64,000 nucleotides of DNA from Actinomadura sp. NAK00032 (GTDB lineage: Bacteria; Actinomycetota; Actinomycetes; Streptosporangiales; Streptosporangiaceae), in contig NZ_CP054932.1 in the NCBI RefSeq assembly GCF_013364275.1, positions 434,001-498,000 of the forward strand, written 5' to 3'. Below are positions 8,753 through 17,620 of the stretch, in pieces. The notes below the pieces were generated by a model that saw only the letters and a program-made list of their open reading frames with translations, was not told the origin of the DNA and ran no database searches. The position numbers were made by a program, and so were the translations under genes. Each line of letters opens with the position of its first letter. Position 1 is the first letter of the stretch.

Positions 8753-8789
8753 CCCCCTTACCGGCCGAAAGGCGACTTAGGCTGGTCGC

Positions 8790-9656
8790 ATGAGCGAGAA
8801 GACGAACGCTCTCGGTGCGTACCTGCGGGCCCGCCGCGAGCTGGTGACGCCCGAGCAGGCGGGCATCCCCGACATCGGTGGACGGCGTGTGCCCGGCCTG
8901 CGGCGGGAGGAGGTCGCCATGCTCGCGGGGATCAGCGCCGACTACTACCTGCGGTTGGAGCGGGGCCGCGATCGCAACCCGTCCGTCCAGGTGCTCGAGT
9001 CGATCGCGCGCGTGCTGCGACTCGACGACGACCACTTCGCCCACCTGCTGACCCTGGTCTCCGACGCGCCCCGCCGGCGCCGGCGCCGGCCGCGCAGGGA
9101 GAGCGTGCCGCCCGGCGTGCGCCAGCTCATGGACTCCCTCGTCCAGCCCGCCTTCATCGAAGGCCGGTACTTCGACATCCTGGCCTCGAACACGCTCGCC
9201 AGGGCCCTCGACCCCCGCCTCGCCGTGGGCGGCAACCAGCTGCGGGACATGTTCCTGGACGCGGGCCAGCAGCGGCTGTACCCCGAGTGGGAGAACGCCA
9301 CGGAGTGCCTCATCGCCAACCTGCGGCAGTCCGTGGGCAACGACACCGACGATCCCCGCTTCGCCGAACTCGTCGGAGAGCTCTCCCTGGCGAGCCCCCG
9401 ATTCCGCCGGCTCTGGGCCCGGCACGAGGTACGCGGGCAGAGCGGGGGGACGATCCGGCTCGACCATCCGCAGATCGGAGAACTCACCCTCAACCGGGAG
9501 CGGCTGAGCGTGGGCGGGGCCGAGAACCTGAAACTCGTCATCTACCATCCGGATCCCGGTTCCGGCGACGCGGACAAGCTGGCCCTCCTGGCCTCGGCGG
9601 ACCTGCCCGTCCGGACACCGGAGAAGATCAACGCTCTGGGGTCGGGGGACCTGTGA
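8790..9656 (+). CDS. MmyB-like XRE-family transcriptional regulator
   Basis: 288-residue regulator: an N-terminal helix-turn-helix (about 8-80, with GLRREEVAMLAGIS and YYLRLERGRDRNPS) and a PAS-like ligand-binding domain of the MmyB type (about 105-270, ending LTLNRERLSVGGAENLKLVIYHPDPGS). This architecture is widespread in actinomycetes, usually beside oxidoreductase genes, and the ligand is thought to be a small hydrophobic molecule. The neighbours fit: a divergent SDR and a downstream dinucleotide-binding enzyme whose GTG start overlaps this stop (GTGA, 9653-9656). An arginine-rich stretch (about 92-99) links the domains. Confidence 0.92.
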   Translation: MSEKTNALGAYLRARRELVTPEQAGIPDIGGRRVPGLRREEVAMLAGISADYYLRLERGRDRNPSVQVLESIARVLRLDDDHFAHLLTLVSDAPRRRRRRPRRESVPPGVRQLMDSLVQPAFIEGRYFDILASNTLARALDPRLAVGGNQLRDMFLDAGQQRLYPEWENATECLIANLRQSVGNDTDDPRFAELVGELSLASPRFRRLWARHEVRGQSGGTIRLDHPQIGELTLNRERLSVGGAENLKLVIYHPDPGSGDADKLALLASADLPVRTPEKINALGSGDL

Positions 9657-10306
9657 CGACCATCGGCATCATCGGCGCGGGCGAGGTCGGAAGCCAGATC
9701 GCACGCGCGGCGACGGCGAACGGGTACGAGGTCGTCATCGCCAATTCGCGGGGCCCCGAGACCCTGAAGGAGCTCATCGACGAACTCGGCCCGGCGGCAC
9801 GTGCCGGATTTGCCGCGGAGGCCGCGGCCGCGGGTGATTTCGTGGTCATCGCCGTTCCCCTCAAGCTCGTCAACGACATGCCCGTCGAGGAACTCGCGGG
9901 CAAGGTCGTGCTGGACACGAACAACTACATGAGCTGGCGCGACGGCCACTTCCCGATGGTCGACTCCGGCGAGAAGACGGTGCACGAACTCCGCCAGGAG
10001 CAGCTCCCGGCCTCGAAGGTCGCCAAGGCCTTCACCCACATCCAGGCCCCGAGCCTGCTCAGCGCCGCCCGTCCGGCGGGCGACCCGAAGCGGCTGGCGC
10101 TGTCGGTGTCGAGCGACCATCCCGAAGCCGTGGAGATCGTCACGCGGCTGTACGACCAGTTCGGGTTCGACACCGTGGACAACAGCCCGCTGAGCGAATC
10201 CTGGCGCACCGCGCCCGGCCAGCCCGCGTGGATCCGTCACGCGTGGCAGAACCGCGAAGAACTGGCGCTCAACCTGAGCCGGGCGAAGCCCATCACCTCG
10301 ATCTGA
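9653..10306 (+). CDS. NADPH-dependent F420 reductase-like / NAD(P)-binding protein
   Basis: 217-residue Rossmann-fold protein beginning VTTIGIIGAGEVGSQIA with a GxGxxG-type motif, followed by VVIANSRGPETL, the pattern of the NADP-binding domain of F420H2:NADP oxidoreductases and related proteins. Later motifs are DFVVIAVPL, KVVLDTNNYM and KAFTHIQAPSL. Members move hydride between NADP and F420 or act as small reductases; which applies here is unclear. The GTG start overlaps the regulator's stop codon, so it is co-translated with the MmyB-like gene and is probably a direct target of its control. Confidence 0.82.
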   Translation: MTTIGIIGAGEVGSQIARAATANGYEVVIANSRGPETLKELIDELGPAARAGFAAEAAAAGDFVVIAVPLKLVNDMPVEELAGKVVLDTNNYMSWRDGHFPMVDSGEKTVHELRQEQLPASKVAKAFTHIQAPSLLSAARPAGDPKRLALSVSSDHPEAVEIVTRLYDQFGFDTVDNSPLSESWRTAPGQPAWIRHAWQNREELALNLSRAKPITSI

Positions 10307-10319
10307 AGCACGCCGGGGG

Positions 10320-10718
10320 TCAGCGGCCGAACTTGGCGATCGCCTCCGGGGTGACGGGGGTGAAGAAGTTGACGAGGTTGCCGTCGGGGTCGCGGAACAG
10401 CAGGGCCCGGTTGCCCCACGGCATCGTGGTCGGCTCGGTGACGAACTCGCCGACGTACCCGGCCAGGTTCGCGTGCACCCGGTCCACGTCCTCGACGAGG
10501 AACTCGATGATCACGCTGTGGTTGTCGGCGGGACGGGAGGAGCCCGGCGCGAACAGCGGGACGGTGCGGGTGCTCGCGATCGCCAGCGTCGCGTGGCGGG
10601 TGCCGATCTCGGCGAAGTCCTCGGTGGACCAGTCCGCCCGCACGCCGGTGACCTTCTCGTAGAACCCGACGAGGCGGGCGACGTCCTCGGTGATGACGCG
10701 GATCGAAACGAAGTCCAT
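10320..10718 (-). CDS. VOC-family (glyoxalase/bleomycin-resistance-like) protein
   Basis: 132-residue vicinal-oxygen-chelate protein with two beta-alpha-beta-beta-beta modules: VSIRVITEDVARLVGFYEKVTGV at the start, and ALLFRDPDGNLVNFFTP at the end, where the glutamate often used for metal binding is N/F. Possible roles are dioxygenase, lyase or binding protein; none can be chosen. The ATG has GGAGGA upstream. It is divergent from the WYL regulator at 10815, with a perfect 9-bp inverted repeat between them. It is convergent with the preceding gene, 13 bases away. Confidence 0.85.
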   Translation of the reverse strand: MDFVSIRVITEDVARLVGFYEKVTGVRADWSTEDFAEIGTRHATLAIASTRTVPLFAPGSSRPADNHSVIIEFLVEDVDRVHANLAGYVGEFVTEPTTMPWGNRALLFRDPDGNLVNFFTPVTPEAIAKFGR

Positions 10719-10770
10719 GGCGGTTCCTCCTGGGTACGCGGGTGCCGTGGTGCTTCGCACGTTAGGAGGG

Positions 10771-10795
10771 ATAGTGGACAGAATCGGTCCACTAT
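10771..10795 (+). promoter_or_regulatory. Perfect inverted repeat operator, ATAGTGGAC-N7-GTCCACTAT
   Basis: A perfect 9-bp dyad (10771-10779 and 10787-10795) with a 7-bp spacer, 52 bases from the VOC start and 19 bases before the WYL regulator's ATG. Its symmetry and place between divergent genes make it the likely binding site of the WYL regulator, controlling both genes. Confidence 0.7.
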
Positions 10796-10814
10796 TCGCC
10801 ATAAGCTCGGAAAC

Positions 10815-11807
10815 ATGTCCCGTCCCACCGGCCGCGTGCTCACCCTCCTCGAACTGCTCCAGTCCGGCGGCACCCGGACGATCGCCGAGCTCGCCGACCG
10901 GCTCGGCGTCGAGGGCCGGACCGTCCGGCGGTATGTCGACCAGCTGCTCGACCTCGGCGTGCCCGTCGAGGCGGTGCGCGGCCGCTACGGCGGTTACCGC
11001 CTCGCCCGCGGGCACCGGCTGCCGCCGCTGATGCTCAATGACGACGAGGCGCTCGCGGTGCTGCTCGGCCTGGTCGCGGGACGGTGCGCCGGCCTCGGCC
11101 CCGCGGCCGGGACCGCGAGCGAGACGGCGGCGGCGAAGATCCGGCGGGTGCTTCCCCAGGCCCTCGCCGGCCGGCTCGACGCCGTCCAGGAATCGCTCGC
11201 GTTCACCCGGCCGACCGGCGAGACCGCCGCGCCGGACACCGGAACCCTGCTCGCGCTCGCCGACGCCGTGCGCCACCGCCGTCCCGTCTCGTTCCGGTAC
11301 CGCGACCGGGAGGGCCGCCGCGCCGACCGGACCCTGCACCCGTACGGGATCGTGAGCCATTCGGGCCGCTGGTATGTGACCGGCGAGGACACCGGGGCCG
11401 GCGAGAACCGCACCTTCCGCCTCGACCGCATCACCGACGCCCGCACCCTGCCCGGCTCCTTCGAGAGGCCCGCCGGACCGGACCCGGCGGAACGCGTCCT
11501 GTCCGGGTTCGCCACGGCGTCCTACCGGCACGAGGTGACCTTGCGCATCCATGGGACGGTCGAGCAGATCCGCGCGCGCTTCCCCGCGTCCATCGCGATG
11601 CTGGACGGACCCGCCGACGCGGACGACCCGGCGGCCGAGCGCTGGCGCCGCGTCGAGCTGCGGGCCGAACGGCTCGACTGGCTGCCGGCGCTCCTTGCCT
11701 CGCTCGACCGGCCCTTCGCCATCGAGCGCCCGGACGAACTCCGCTCCCTCGTCCTCGACCTCGCCGGCCGGCTCTCCGAAGGGGCCCGCCGCCCGCCCCC
11801 CGACTGA
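10815..11807 (+). CDS. WYL-domain transcriptional regulator (DeoR-type HTH)
   Basis: 330-residue regulator: an HTH_11-type helix-turn-helix at about 5-60 (RVLTLLELLQSGGTRTIAELADRLGVEGRTVRRYVDQL), a linker, a WYL domain at about 140-205 (RPVSFRYRDREGR, LHPYGIVSHSGRWYVTGED) and a WCX-type C-terminal extension. WYL domains sense nucleic-acid or small ligands, and members act as repressors or activators. It is divergent from a VOC protein, with an inverted repeat in between. The chosen ATG gives the canonical MSRPTGRVL start of this family; the longer open frame upstream is not coding. Confidence 0.92.
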   Translation: MSRPTGRVLTLLELLQSGGTRTIAELADRLGVEGRTVRRYVDQLLDLGVPVEAVRGRYGGYRLARGHRLPPLMLNDDEALAVLLGLVAGRCAGLGPAAGTASETAAAKIRRVLPQALAGRLDAVQESLAFTRPTGETAAPDTGTLLALADAVRHRRPVSFRYRDREGRRADRTLHPYGIVSHSGRWYVTGEDTGAGENRTFRLDRITDARTLPGSFERPAGPDPAERVLSGFATASYRHEVTLRIHGTVEQIRARFPASIAMLDGPADADDPAAERWRRVELRAERLDWLPALLASLDRPFAIERPDELRSLVLDLAGRLSEGARRPPPD

Positions 11808-11919
11808 TCCGCCGGCGGACCGGCCCAAACGCCGAGCCCGACGCAGGACCGGGACGACGATGCTCAAGACTCCCCGCGCGGCCTCGGCCGACAACTCCCG
11901 CTTCTCGTCCTGGCGAGCG

Positions 11920-12297
11920 TTATTGCCGGGCGGGTTTGCCGTAGAGGGAGACCCGGTCGTCGCGGTCGACGTTGTATCGGCGGCCGAGGAAAACGATGCC
12001 GTGAGGTGCTTCGTGGGCCATGTTCACCGACCAGTCGTGGTACACCCAGGTCATTGGATGGTCGGAGACCCGGAAGTTGGCCCGGTACCTCGCGCTCTGG
12101 CCCGGTGCAAGGGTCCCCAGGTGGACCATTCGCCTGGTGACGGGGAAGGACGCCCAGGCCGGCTGGTGTTCGATTCGGATCGCGCCTCCGCCGTCCGGTA
12201 GGGGGAATGCTCTGGGGAGTTGGCTGCGGGTGGTTGCGGCAGGGGCGTTTCTGCCGCGTCCTGTCCAGATGATCTGGACCCGCTGGATGACCAACAT
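11920..12297 (-). CDS. Hypothetical protein
   Basis: 125-residue protein that I do not recognise. It has no signal peptide or membrane helix. The C-terminal two thirds look like a compact beta-rich domain (GGAIRIEHQPAWASFPV, YRANFRVSDHPMTWVYHDWSVNM, GIVFLGRRYNVDRDDRVSLYG), and its codons end mainly in G/C, as in real genes here. The start is uncertain: the first ATG has a weak ribosome-binding site, and an internal ATG at about residue 57 is possible. Neighbours give no clue. Confidence 0.5.
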   Translation of the reverse strand: MLVIQRVQIIWTGRGRNAPAATTRSQLPRAFPLPDGGGAIRIEHQPAWASFPVTRRMVHLGTLAPGQSARYRANFRVSDHPMTWVYHDWSVNMAHEAPHGIVFLGRRYNVDRDDRVSLYGKPARQ

Positions 12298-12463
12298 GGC
12301 ACCCGATTATTCAGCTGTGGTGGTGTTCGGAGCCGGGAAGAACCAGGCTCGGGCTTGAGGTGGTGGCTGTGGCGGTCGGATGATGAAGGGAACGCGTGTC
12401 CGGGGCGGCGTGCTCGGTCACGCCTTGCCGGCCCATTTCGTCTGCCGACTCCCGGGGAGACCG

Positions 12464-13021
12464 ATGCGACCCATCTCGACGAGCGTGGGGACCTGTCTAC
12501 TCCTGCTGGGCCTGGTCGCCGCCGTGTTCAGCTTGCACAACGCCTACTCGGCCGATGAGGCGGTGGACACTGGCGAACCGCGGTGCGGAGGGGAAGTCCA
12601 GACCCCGGAAACTGAGTGCGTGACCTCCTACGGAGGGCCTGCCATAGGCGGCGGTGTCTCCTACGAGGAGGCTAAGGAGACCAAGGAGGACACCGCCGTC
12701 GCGAAGGCATGGATCTTTGGCGCCGAGGTGCTCGGCACGGCCGGCGTCGCCCTGTACGCCGGCGCCGTCGTGTGCCTGGCGGGGGCGGTCCGGTCGCGCC
12801 GGTTCCAGCTTCCGATGGTCTTGGCGGCTGTGCTCGTACCGGCGGCCGTATACGGGCTGGCGTTCTGGCCCGCGCAGGAACGCGTGCGAGAGGTCTCTCC
12901 TGTGCCGCCGGGCGTTCTCAGCTTCCTCGATTTCCCTTACTTTCCCATCGTCATCATTTCCGTCGCCGCGCTGACCGCTGGGTGGGCATGGTTCTACAGG
13001 GAGAATTTGGACTTCGATTGA
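12464..13021 (+). CDS. Small integral membrane protein, unknown
   Basis: 185-residue protein with about four predicted membrane helices: near residues 9-28 (LLLLGLVAAVFSL), 80-100, 110-130 and 160-180 (IVIISVAALTAGWAWFY). A loop of about 50 residues after the first helix has two cysteines (CGG and ECVT) and would face outward if the N-terminus is inside. I set the start at the ATG at 12464 because GGGGAG precedes it and it opens with a hydrophobic segment. No family is recognised. It is convergent with the TetR gene at 13039. Confidence 0.6.
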   Translation: MRPISTSVGTCLLLLGLVAAVFSLHNAYSADEAVDTGEPRCGGEVQTPETECVTSYGGPAIGGGVSYEEAKETKEDTAVAKAWIFGAEVLGTAGVALYAGAVVCLAGAVRSRRFQLPMVLAAVLVPAAVYGLAFWPAQERVREVSPVPPGVLSFLDFPYFPIVIISVAALTAGWAWFYRENLDFD

Positions 13022-13038
13022 CCGCTTGGCGCGGCGGT

Positions 13039-13641
13039 TCAGGTTGCCGCGCCCGGCCGGTGGACGGACGTGGCGGCGGTTCCGATGATGTGGGCGAGGT
13101 CGTCGGTGGTGCGGGTCTGGTCGCGGGTGGCGAGTGCGTCGTAGGTCTCGAACGAGGTCAGTTGCCAGATCACGTCGATCGTCGCGTCGGACGGCGGGTC
13201 GGGGAAGCGGCGGAGCAGTTCGGTGAGGGCGGTGCGGCGCATCTCGTCGCGGCGGCGCAGGAGGCGTTCCAGGTCGCCGTCGAGGAGGGCCAGGCCGCGG
13301 AGCCTGCGCAGGACGGTCCGGTCGCTCGCCCAGAATCGGCAGAACGTCCCGGCGAATTCGGCTAGGGCCGAGGACGGGTTGGGCGCGGTGAAGGCGTCCG
13401 CCAGGCCCATGCCCGCACGGTCGGCGAGCGTGTCGAACAGTGCCTCCAGAAGCCCCGACTTGGACCCGAAGGCGTTGTAGACGCTCTGGCGGGACACGTC
13501 GGCCGCCTTGGCGACCGCGTCCACCGACAGCCGGGGCGTCTCGTCGCCCGCCAGCAGGGCGCGGGCGGCGTCCAGGATGCGCCGCCGCGTCTCCTCGGCG
13601 GCGGCGCGGCGCTTGTCGGACCGGTACTCGCGAGGGCTCAT
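13039..13641 (-). CDS. TetR-family transcriptional regulator
   Basis: 200-residue TetR regulator: an N-terminal helix-turn-helix with TRRRILDAARALLAG, VDAVAKAADVSRQSVYNAFGSKSGLLEALF (about 20-65), then a helical ligand domain. It is divergent from the SDR gene at 13725. The 83-base gap holds a good promoter and a short dyad, so it most likely represses that gene and itself. The ligand is unknown. Confidence 0.92.
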   Translation of the reverse strand: MSPREYRSDKRRAAAEETRRRILDAARALLAGDETPRLSVDAVAKAADVSRQSVYNAFGSKSGLLEALFDTLADRAGMGLADAFTAPNPSSALAEFAGTFCRFWASDRTVLRRLRGLALLDGDLERLLRRRDEMRRTALTELLRRFPDPPSDATIDVIWQLTSFETYDALATRDQTRTTDDLAHIIGTAATSVHRPGAAT

Positions 13642-13645
13642 GTCC

Positions 13646-13682
13646 TTGACCGCTCCACAGATTGGATTTACAGTCTGTCCAA
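13646..13682 (+). promoter_or_regulatory. Sigma70-type promoter for the SDR gene with overlapping TetR-like dyad
   Basis: TTGACC (13646-13651), a 17-bp spacer and TACAGT (13669-13674) form a near-consensus promoter reading into the SDR gene. An inverted repeat, TTGGA (13662-13666) and TCCAA (13678-13682), straddles the -10. A bound repressor would block RNA polymerase. Confidence 0.6.
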
Positions 13683-13724
13683 AGAATTCTAGCAGTGCCC
13701 GTGTCTCTTGAGAAGGAGCAGGTC

Positions 13725-14537
13725 ATGAGCAGTGAACGTCTCCTGGACGGACGGGTCGCCATCGTCACCGGCGCGAGCCGCGGCATCGGCAGGGCCACCG
13801 CCCGCGCGCTGCACGAGGCCGGGGCCGCCGTCGTCCTGGCCGCCCGGGACGGTGCCGCGCTGGCGGAGCTCGCGGCCGAGATCGACGCCGCCGGCGGCCG
13901 GGCGCTGGCGGTGCCGACCGACGTGACCGACCCCGAGGCGGTCGAGCGGCTCGTCCAGCGCGCGGTCGGGGAGTTCGGACGGCTGGACGCGGCGGTCAAC
14001 AACGCGGCTGGCGGCGGCCACCCGCCCACCCCGCTGGCCGAGGTCGCCGTCGCCGACTTCGACAGCGCGCTGGCGGTCACCCTGCGCGGCGTCTTCCTGT
14101 GCATGAAGCATCAGATTCCCGCCATGCTCGACACCGGCGGGGGCGCGATCGTGAACATGTCCTCCACGGCGGGCCTGCAGGCGGTCGGCGGCCTGGCGGG
14201 CTACGTGTCGAGCAAGTTCGGCCTGGTCGGGCTGACCCGGACGGCGGCGCTGGACTACGCCGAGGCCGGGGTGCGGGTCAACGCGCTGGCCCCCGGCCCG
14301 ATCCACACCGAGCAGCTGGAGCGCGCCGGGGAGCAGGCGCGGGAGATGGCCGGACGGGCGATGCCCATGCGGCGGATCGGACGTCCCGAGGAGGTCGCGG
14401 CCGCCGCCGTCTGGTTGTGCTCGGACGCGGCGTCGTTCATCACCGGCGCGACGCTGCCGATCGACGGCGGCAAGCTCGCCGGGATGGCGCCGTTCGGCTC
14501 CCGGCCCGCCTCGGCACCCGCGCGGCCGAAGCCCTGA
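13725..14537 (+). CDS. SDR-family oxidoreductase (FabG-like)
   Basis: 270-residue short-chain dehydrogenase: TGASRGIG at 15-22, NNAAG at 92-96, catalytic S147 (NMSSTAG) and Y160/K164 in YVSSK, and the C-terminal CSDAASFITGATLPIDGG typical of FabG-like enzymes. Likely reaction: NAD(P)-linked oxidation or reduction of a hydroxy or keto group. AGAAGGAG precedes the ATG. It is divergent from a TetR regulator; the promoter is described at 13646-13682. It is longer than FabG by about 20 residues at the C-terminus (basic, proline-rich tail). Confidence 0.92.
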   Translation: MSSERLLDGRVAIVTGASRGIGRATARALHEAGAAVVLAARDGAALAELAAEIDAAGGRALAVPTDVTDPEAVERLVQRAVGEFGRLDAAVNNAAGGGHPPTPLAEVAVADFDSALAVTLRGVFLCMKHQIPAMLDTGGGAIVNMSSTAGLQAVGGLAGYVSSKFGLVGLTRTAALDYAEAGVRVNALAPGPIHTEQLERAGEQAREMAGRAMPMRRIGRPEEVAAAAVWLCSDAASFITGATLPIDGGKLAGMAPFGSRPASAPARPKP

Positions 14538-14569
14538 GGCGGTGCGGGACGCCGAGCCGGCGCGGGCGC

Positions 14570-15496
14570 TTATGGCCTCGGGGCCGGCGTGGCGATCAGG
14601 CGTTGCAGGGAGGTGTGCGCGGGCGGACCCCAGGTGGGCTTGCCGCCGGGGCGGCCGTGGTCGCCGGCGTCTCCGATGAGGATGCCGGTCAGGGCGCGCA
14701 GCACCGCCCATCCTCGGGCGCGGCGCAGCATCGCGGTGTCCAGGGGGTGCTGGTAGGCGGCGTGGAAGCGGTCGATGGCGCCGTCCGGCAGCAGGATCCA
14801 GGCGGCGGCGAGGTCGACGGCCGGGTCGCCGGTGCACAGGTCGCCGAAGTCGACCACGCCGCTGAGGGCGCCGTCCGTGGTGAGGACGTTGGCGGGATGC
14901 AGGTCGCCGTGCAGCCACAGCGCCGGGCCGTCCCAGTCGGGGGCGGTGGCGGCGTCGTCCCAGATCGCGTGGACGGCCTCCGGATCGGGGACGAGCCCGA
15001 GTTCGATGGCCGACGCCAGCGACTCGGCGAAGCCCGCGGCGTGGTGGGTCACCGGTCCTCCGCGGCCGAAGCGGCCGGCGGGCGCCTGGGCGGGGGCAGG
15101 ACGGTGCAGGGCCGACAGGAAGGCGGCCAACGTGTCGGCGGACTCCGCGGCGCGTGTGGCCGGGGCGCGATCGGCGGGTGAGCCCGGCACCCACGTGGTG
15201 ACGATCCAGGGCCGGGGGAAGAGCGGGGACGGCTCGCCGAGGCGCTGCGGGACGGGGACCGGCAGCGGGAGGTGCGGGGCGAGGACGGGCAGCCAGGCGT
15301 GCTCCTTGCGGAGCAGCGCGTCCGCGGAGTCCGTCGCCCAGGGCAGCCGGACGGCGAGGTCGTCGCCGAGCCGCCACAGCTGGTTGTCCCAGCCGCGCGC
15401 GCCGAGCCGCACCGGGTGGCCGGCCAGGTCGGGGTGCTGGTCGCGCAGCAGGTCCCGCACGAGTTCGGGGGTGATCTCGATCTCGATATGCGTCAT
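14570..15496 (-). CDS. Aminoglycoside phosphotransferase-family kinase
   Basis: 308-residue kinase-like protein of the APH/choline-kinase fold. The catalytic loop HGDLHPAN is at 196-203 (D198, N203) and the metal-binding VVDFGD at 214-219 (D216); the N-lobe has RGWDNQLWRLGDDLAVRLP. Members phosphorylate antibiotics or small metabolites such as homoserine, methylthioribose or choline. No specific resistance subclass is recognisable. It could confer aminoglycoside or macrolide tolerance, but that is not supported by context. The start is set at MTHIEIEI; an upstream ATG adds three residues only. Confidence 0.85.
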   Translation of the reverse strand: MTHIEIEITPELVRDLLRDQHPDLAGHPVRLGARGWDNQLWRLGDDLAVRLPWATDSADALLRKEHAWLPVLAPHLPLPVPVPQRLGEPSPLFPRPWIVTTWVPGSPADRAPATRAAESADTLAAFLSALHRPAPAQAPAGRFGRGGPVTHHAAGFAESLASAIELGLVPDPEAVHAIWDDAATAPDWDGPALWLHGDLHPANVLTTDGALSGVVDFGDLCTGDPAVDLAAAWILLPDGAIDRFHAAYQHPLDTAMLRRARGWAVLRALTGILIGDAGDHGRPGGKPTWGPPAHTSLQRLIATPAPRP

Positions 15497-15527
15497 CCCG
15501 AGCAACGGTAACCCGGCCGCCGGGACG

Positions 15528-17336
15528 TCAGGGCGTGACGATGTCGAAGTCGCGGTCGGTGTCGTCGAGGAGCCCGATCAGTGTGGTGAACGCGCCGCGG
15601 TCGCCGCTGGTCTGGACGTCGCCGAGGTCCTGGTCGGCGACCATGCGGAGCAGCTGCGGTTTGGTGAGCGTCAGGGTGAGGTCGGCGGGGGTGCCGTCGT
15701 GGGCGCGGGACTGGGTGAGGACGCCGTTGGCGAGGGTGAGCCGGACCTCCTCCTTCAGGTCGGTGAAGTTGCAGTCGATGGTCAGGCGGGTGTCCCAGGC
15801 GCGCGGGCCGTTGACGCGGATGGCGAGGGAGTCGAAGACCTGCTCGACGCTCAGCGCCATGAGGACGTCCGGTGAGGAGCTGTCGAGGGTGTTGACCGGC
15901 TTGTCGCCGCGCAGCTCGGCGGCGCCCTGGAGGTAGAAGTTGCGCCACGTGCCGTTCTCGCTGCCGTGGCCGAGCCTGTCGTAGACCTGGGCGAGGAGTT
16001 CGCGGGCTTGGCGGTTGTCCGGGTCGGCGAACACGACGTAGTTGAGGACCTGCGCGGCCCAGCGCGTCTCACCGGCGTCCAAGGCGTCCTTGGCCTTGGG
16101 CAAGATGGCCTGGGCGCCGCCCATGAATTCGACGTGCTTCTTCGCCGATTCCTCCGGCGGCAGCTCCCACAGGTGCGCGGGGTTGCCGTCGAACCATCCC
16201 ATGTACCGCTGGTAGACGGCCTTGACGTTGTGGGAGACCGAGCCGTAGTACCCGTGGGTGTGCCAGGCCCGCTCCAGGGCCGGCGGCATCTCGATCATCT
16301 CGGCGATCTCGGTGCCGGTGTAGCCCTGGTTCAGCAGGCGCAGGGTCTGGTCGTGGATATAGGCGTACAGGTCCCGCTGCTCGGACAGGAACGCGGTGAG
16401 TTCGCGGGTGCCCCAGGTCGGCCAGTGGTGGGAGGCGAACAGCACGTCGGAGCGGGCGGCGAACAGTTCGGCCGCCTCGGTGAGGTAGCGGGCCCACACG
16501 CGCGGGTCGCGGACGACCGCGCCGCGCAGCGTCAGCACGTTGTGCAGGTTGTGGGTGGCGTTCTCGGCCATGCACAGCGCGCGCCGGTCGGGGAAGTGGA
16601 AGTTCATCTCCGCCGGGGCCTCGGTGCCGGGGGTCAGCTGGAAGACGATCCGGACGCCGTCGACCACCTCTTCCTGGCCGGTCTCGGTGATGGACAGGGT
16701 CGGCTCGATCAGCGAGATCGTCCCGGTGGACGTCGTCGGGCCGAGCCCGGCGCCGATCTGGCCGGTGGCGTCCCTCGGCAGTTCCGCCCCGTACATGAAG
16801 ATCGAGCGCCGGTTCATGGCGGTGCCGGCGTAGACGTTCTCGGCGACGGCGTGCTCCAGGAAGCCGGCCGGGGCGATGATCGGGATGCGGGCGCCGTCCG
16901 GCACCACGCCCCGGACACCGCCGAAATGGTCGGCGTGCGAGTGGCTGTAGACGACCCCGGTCACCGGACGGTTCCCCCGGTGCTCGCGGTAGAGCGCGAG
17001 CGCGGCCGCCGCGCACTCCACCGACAGCAGCGGGTCGACCACGATGACGCCCGTGTCGGCCTCGATGAAGGAGACGTTCGACAGGTCGAAGCCGCGGACC
17101 TGGTAGATGCCGTCGGCGACCTGGAACAGGCCGTGCCGGGCGGTGAGCTGCGACTGGCGCCACAGGCTCGGATTCGCGGTGCCGGGGCAGTCGGCGTCGA
17201 GGAAGGCGTAGGCGTCCAGGTCCCAGACGACCCGGCCGGACGCGTCCGTGATCTTCGGTTGGGACGCCGTCCCGACGAATCCCCTGTCGGCGTTCTCGAA
17301 GTCGGTCCGGTCCTCCGGCGACGGCCGAGCGTCCAC
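15528..17336 (-). CDS. Alkyl sulfatase (SdsA1-type metallo-beta-lactamase)
   Basis: 602-residue enzyme hydrolysing alkyl sulfates such as dodecyl sulfate to alcohol and sulfate. The metallo-beta-lactamase domain has HSHADH at 132-137, the AENATHNLHN metal-ligand segment and SHHWPTWG; then come an alkyl-sulfatase dimerisation region and a C-terminal SCP2-like domain (about 480-602) that holds the alkyl chain. No signal peptide is seen, unlike secreted SdsA1. The start is uncertain: a GTG at 17336 follows AGGAGG by 4 bases; an ATG at 17363 would add nine residues. No regulator lies adjacent. Confidence 0.93.
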   Translation of the reverse strand: MDARPSPEDRTDFENADRGFVGTASQPKITDASGRVVWDLDAYAFLDADCPGTANPSLWRQSQLTARHGLFQVADGIYQVRGFDLSNVSFIEADTGVIVVDPLLSVECAAAALALYREHRGNRPVTGVVYSHSHADHFGGVRGVVPDGARIPIIAPAGFLEHAVAENVYAGTAMNRRSIFMYGAELPRDATGQIGAGLGPTTSTGTISLIEPTLSITETGQEEVVDGVRIVFQLTPGTEAPAEMNFHFPDRRALCMAENATHNLHNVLTLRGAVVRDPRVWARYLTEAAELFAARSDVLFASHHWPTWGTRELTAFLSEQRDLYAYIHDQTLRLLNQGYTGTEIAEMIEMPPALERAWHTHGYYGSVSHNVKAVYQRYMGWFDGNPAHLWELPPEESAKKHVEFMGGAQAILPKAKDALDAGETRWAAQVLNYVVFADPDNRQARELLAQVYDRLGHGSENGTWRNFYLQGAAELRGDKPVNTLDSSSPDVLMALSVEQVFDSLAIRVNGPRAWDTRLTIDCNFTDLKEEVRLTLANGVLTQSRAHDGTPADLTLTLTKPQLLRMVADQDLGDVQTSGDRGAFTTLIGLLDDTDRDFDIVTP

Positions 17337-17620
17337 ATTGCCTCCTCGGGAAAGGGCGGTCATCGGGCACTTCCCCGAGCCGGCTCGGCTCAGTGCCACA
17401 AAAGCGTCAAGAGGTCATGAACTCCCCGGCTGGACGGGCCGCGCCGGGGCGGCGACCTCGCCGACCGGCGTGTCCGCAGCGCTTCGCCAACCGCGGGGCA
17501 TGATTTCCTCCGCTGCCCGCCAAAAGCACAAAGCCTCTGGTTGCGGTTGACCGTGCAACGGGGACTTTCCGGTGCATCCACAGACAACCCGGACATCGGC
17601 CGGGTAGGTGAGGAGGTCAC

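Noticed and set aside
12497..14104. A 535-residue minus-strand frame across the TetR/SDR region
   Set aside because: Overlaps the TetR and SDR genes in wrong frames.
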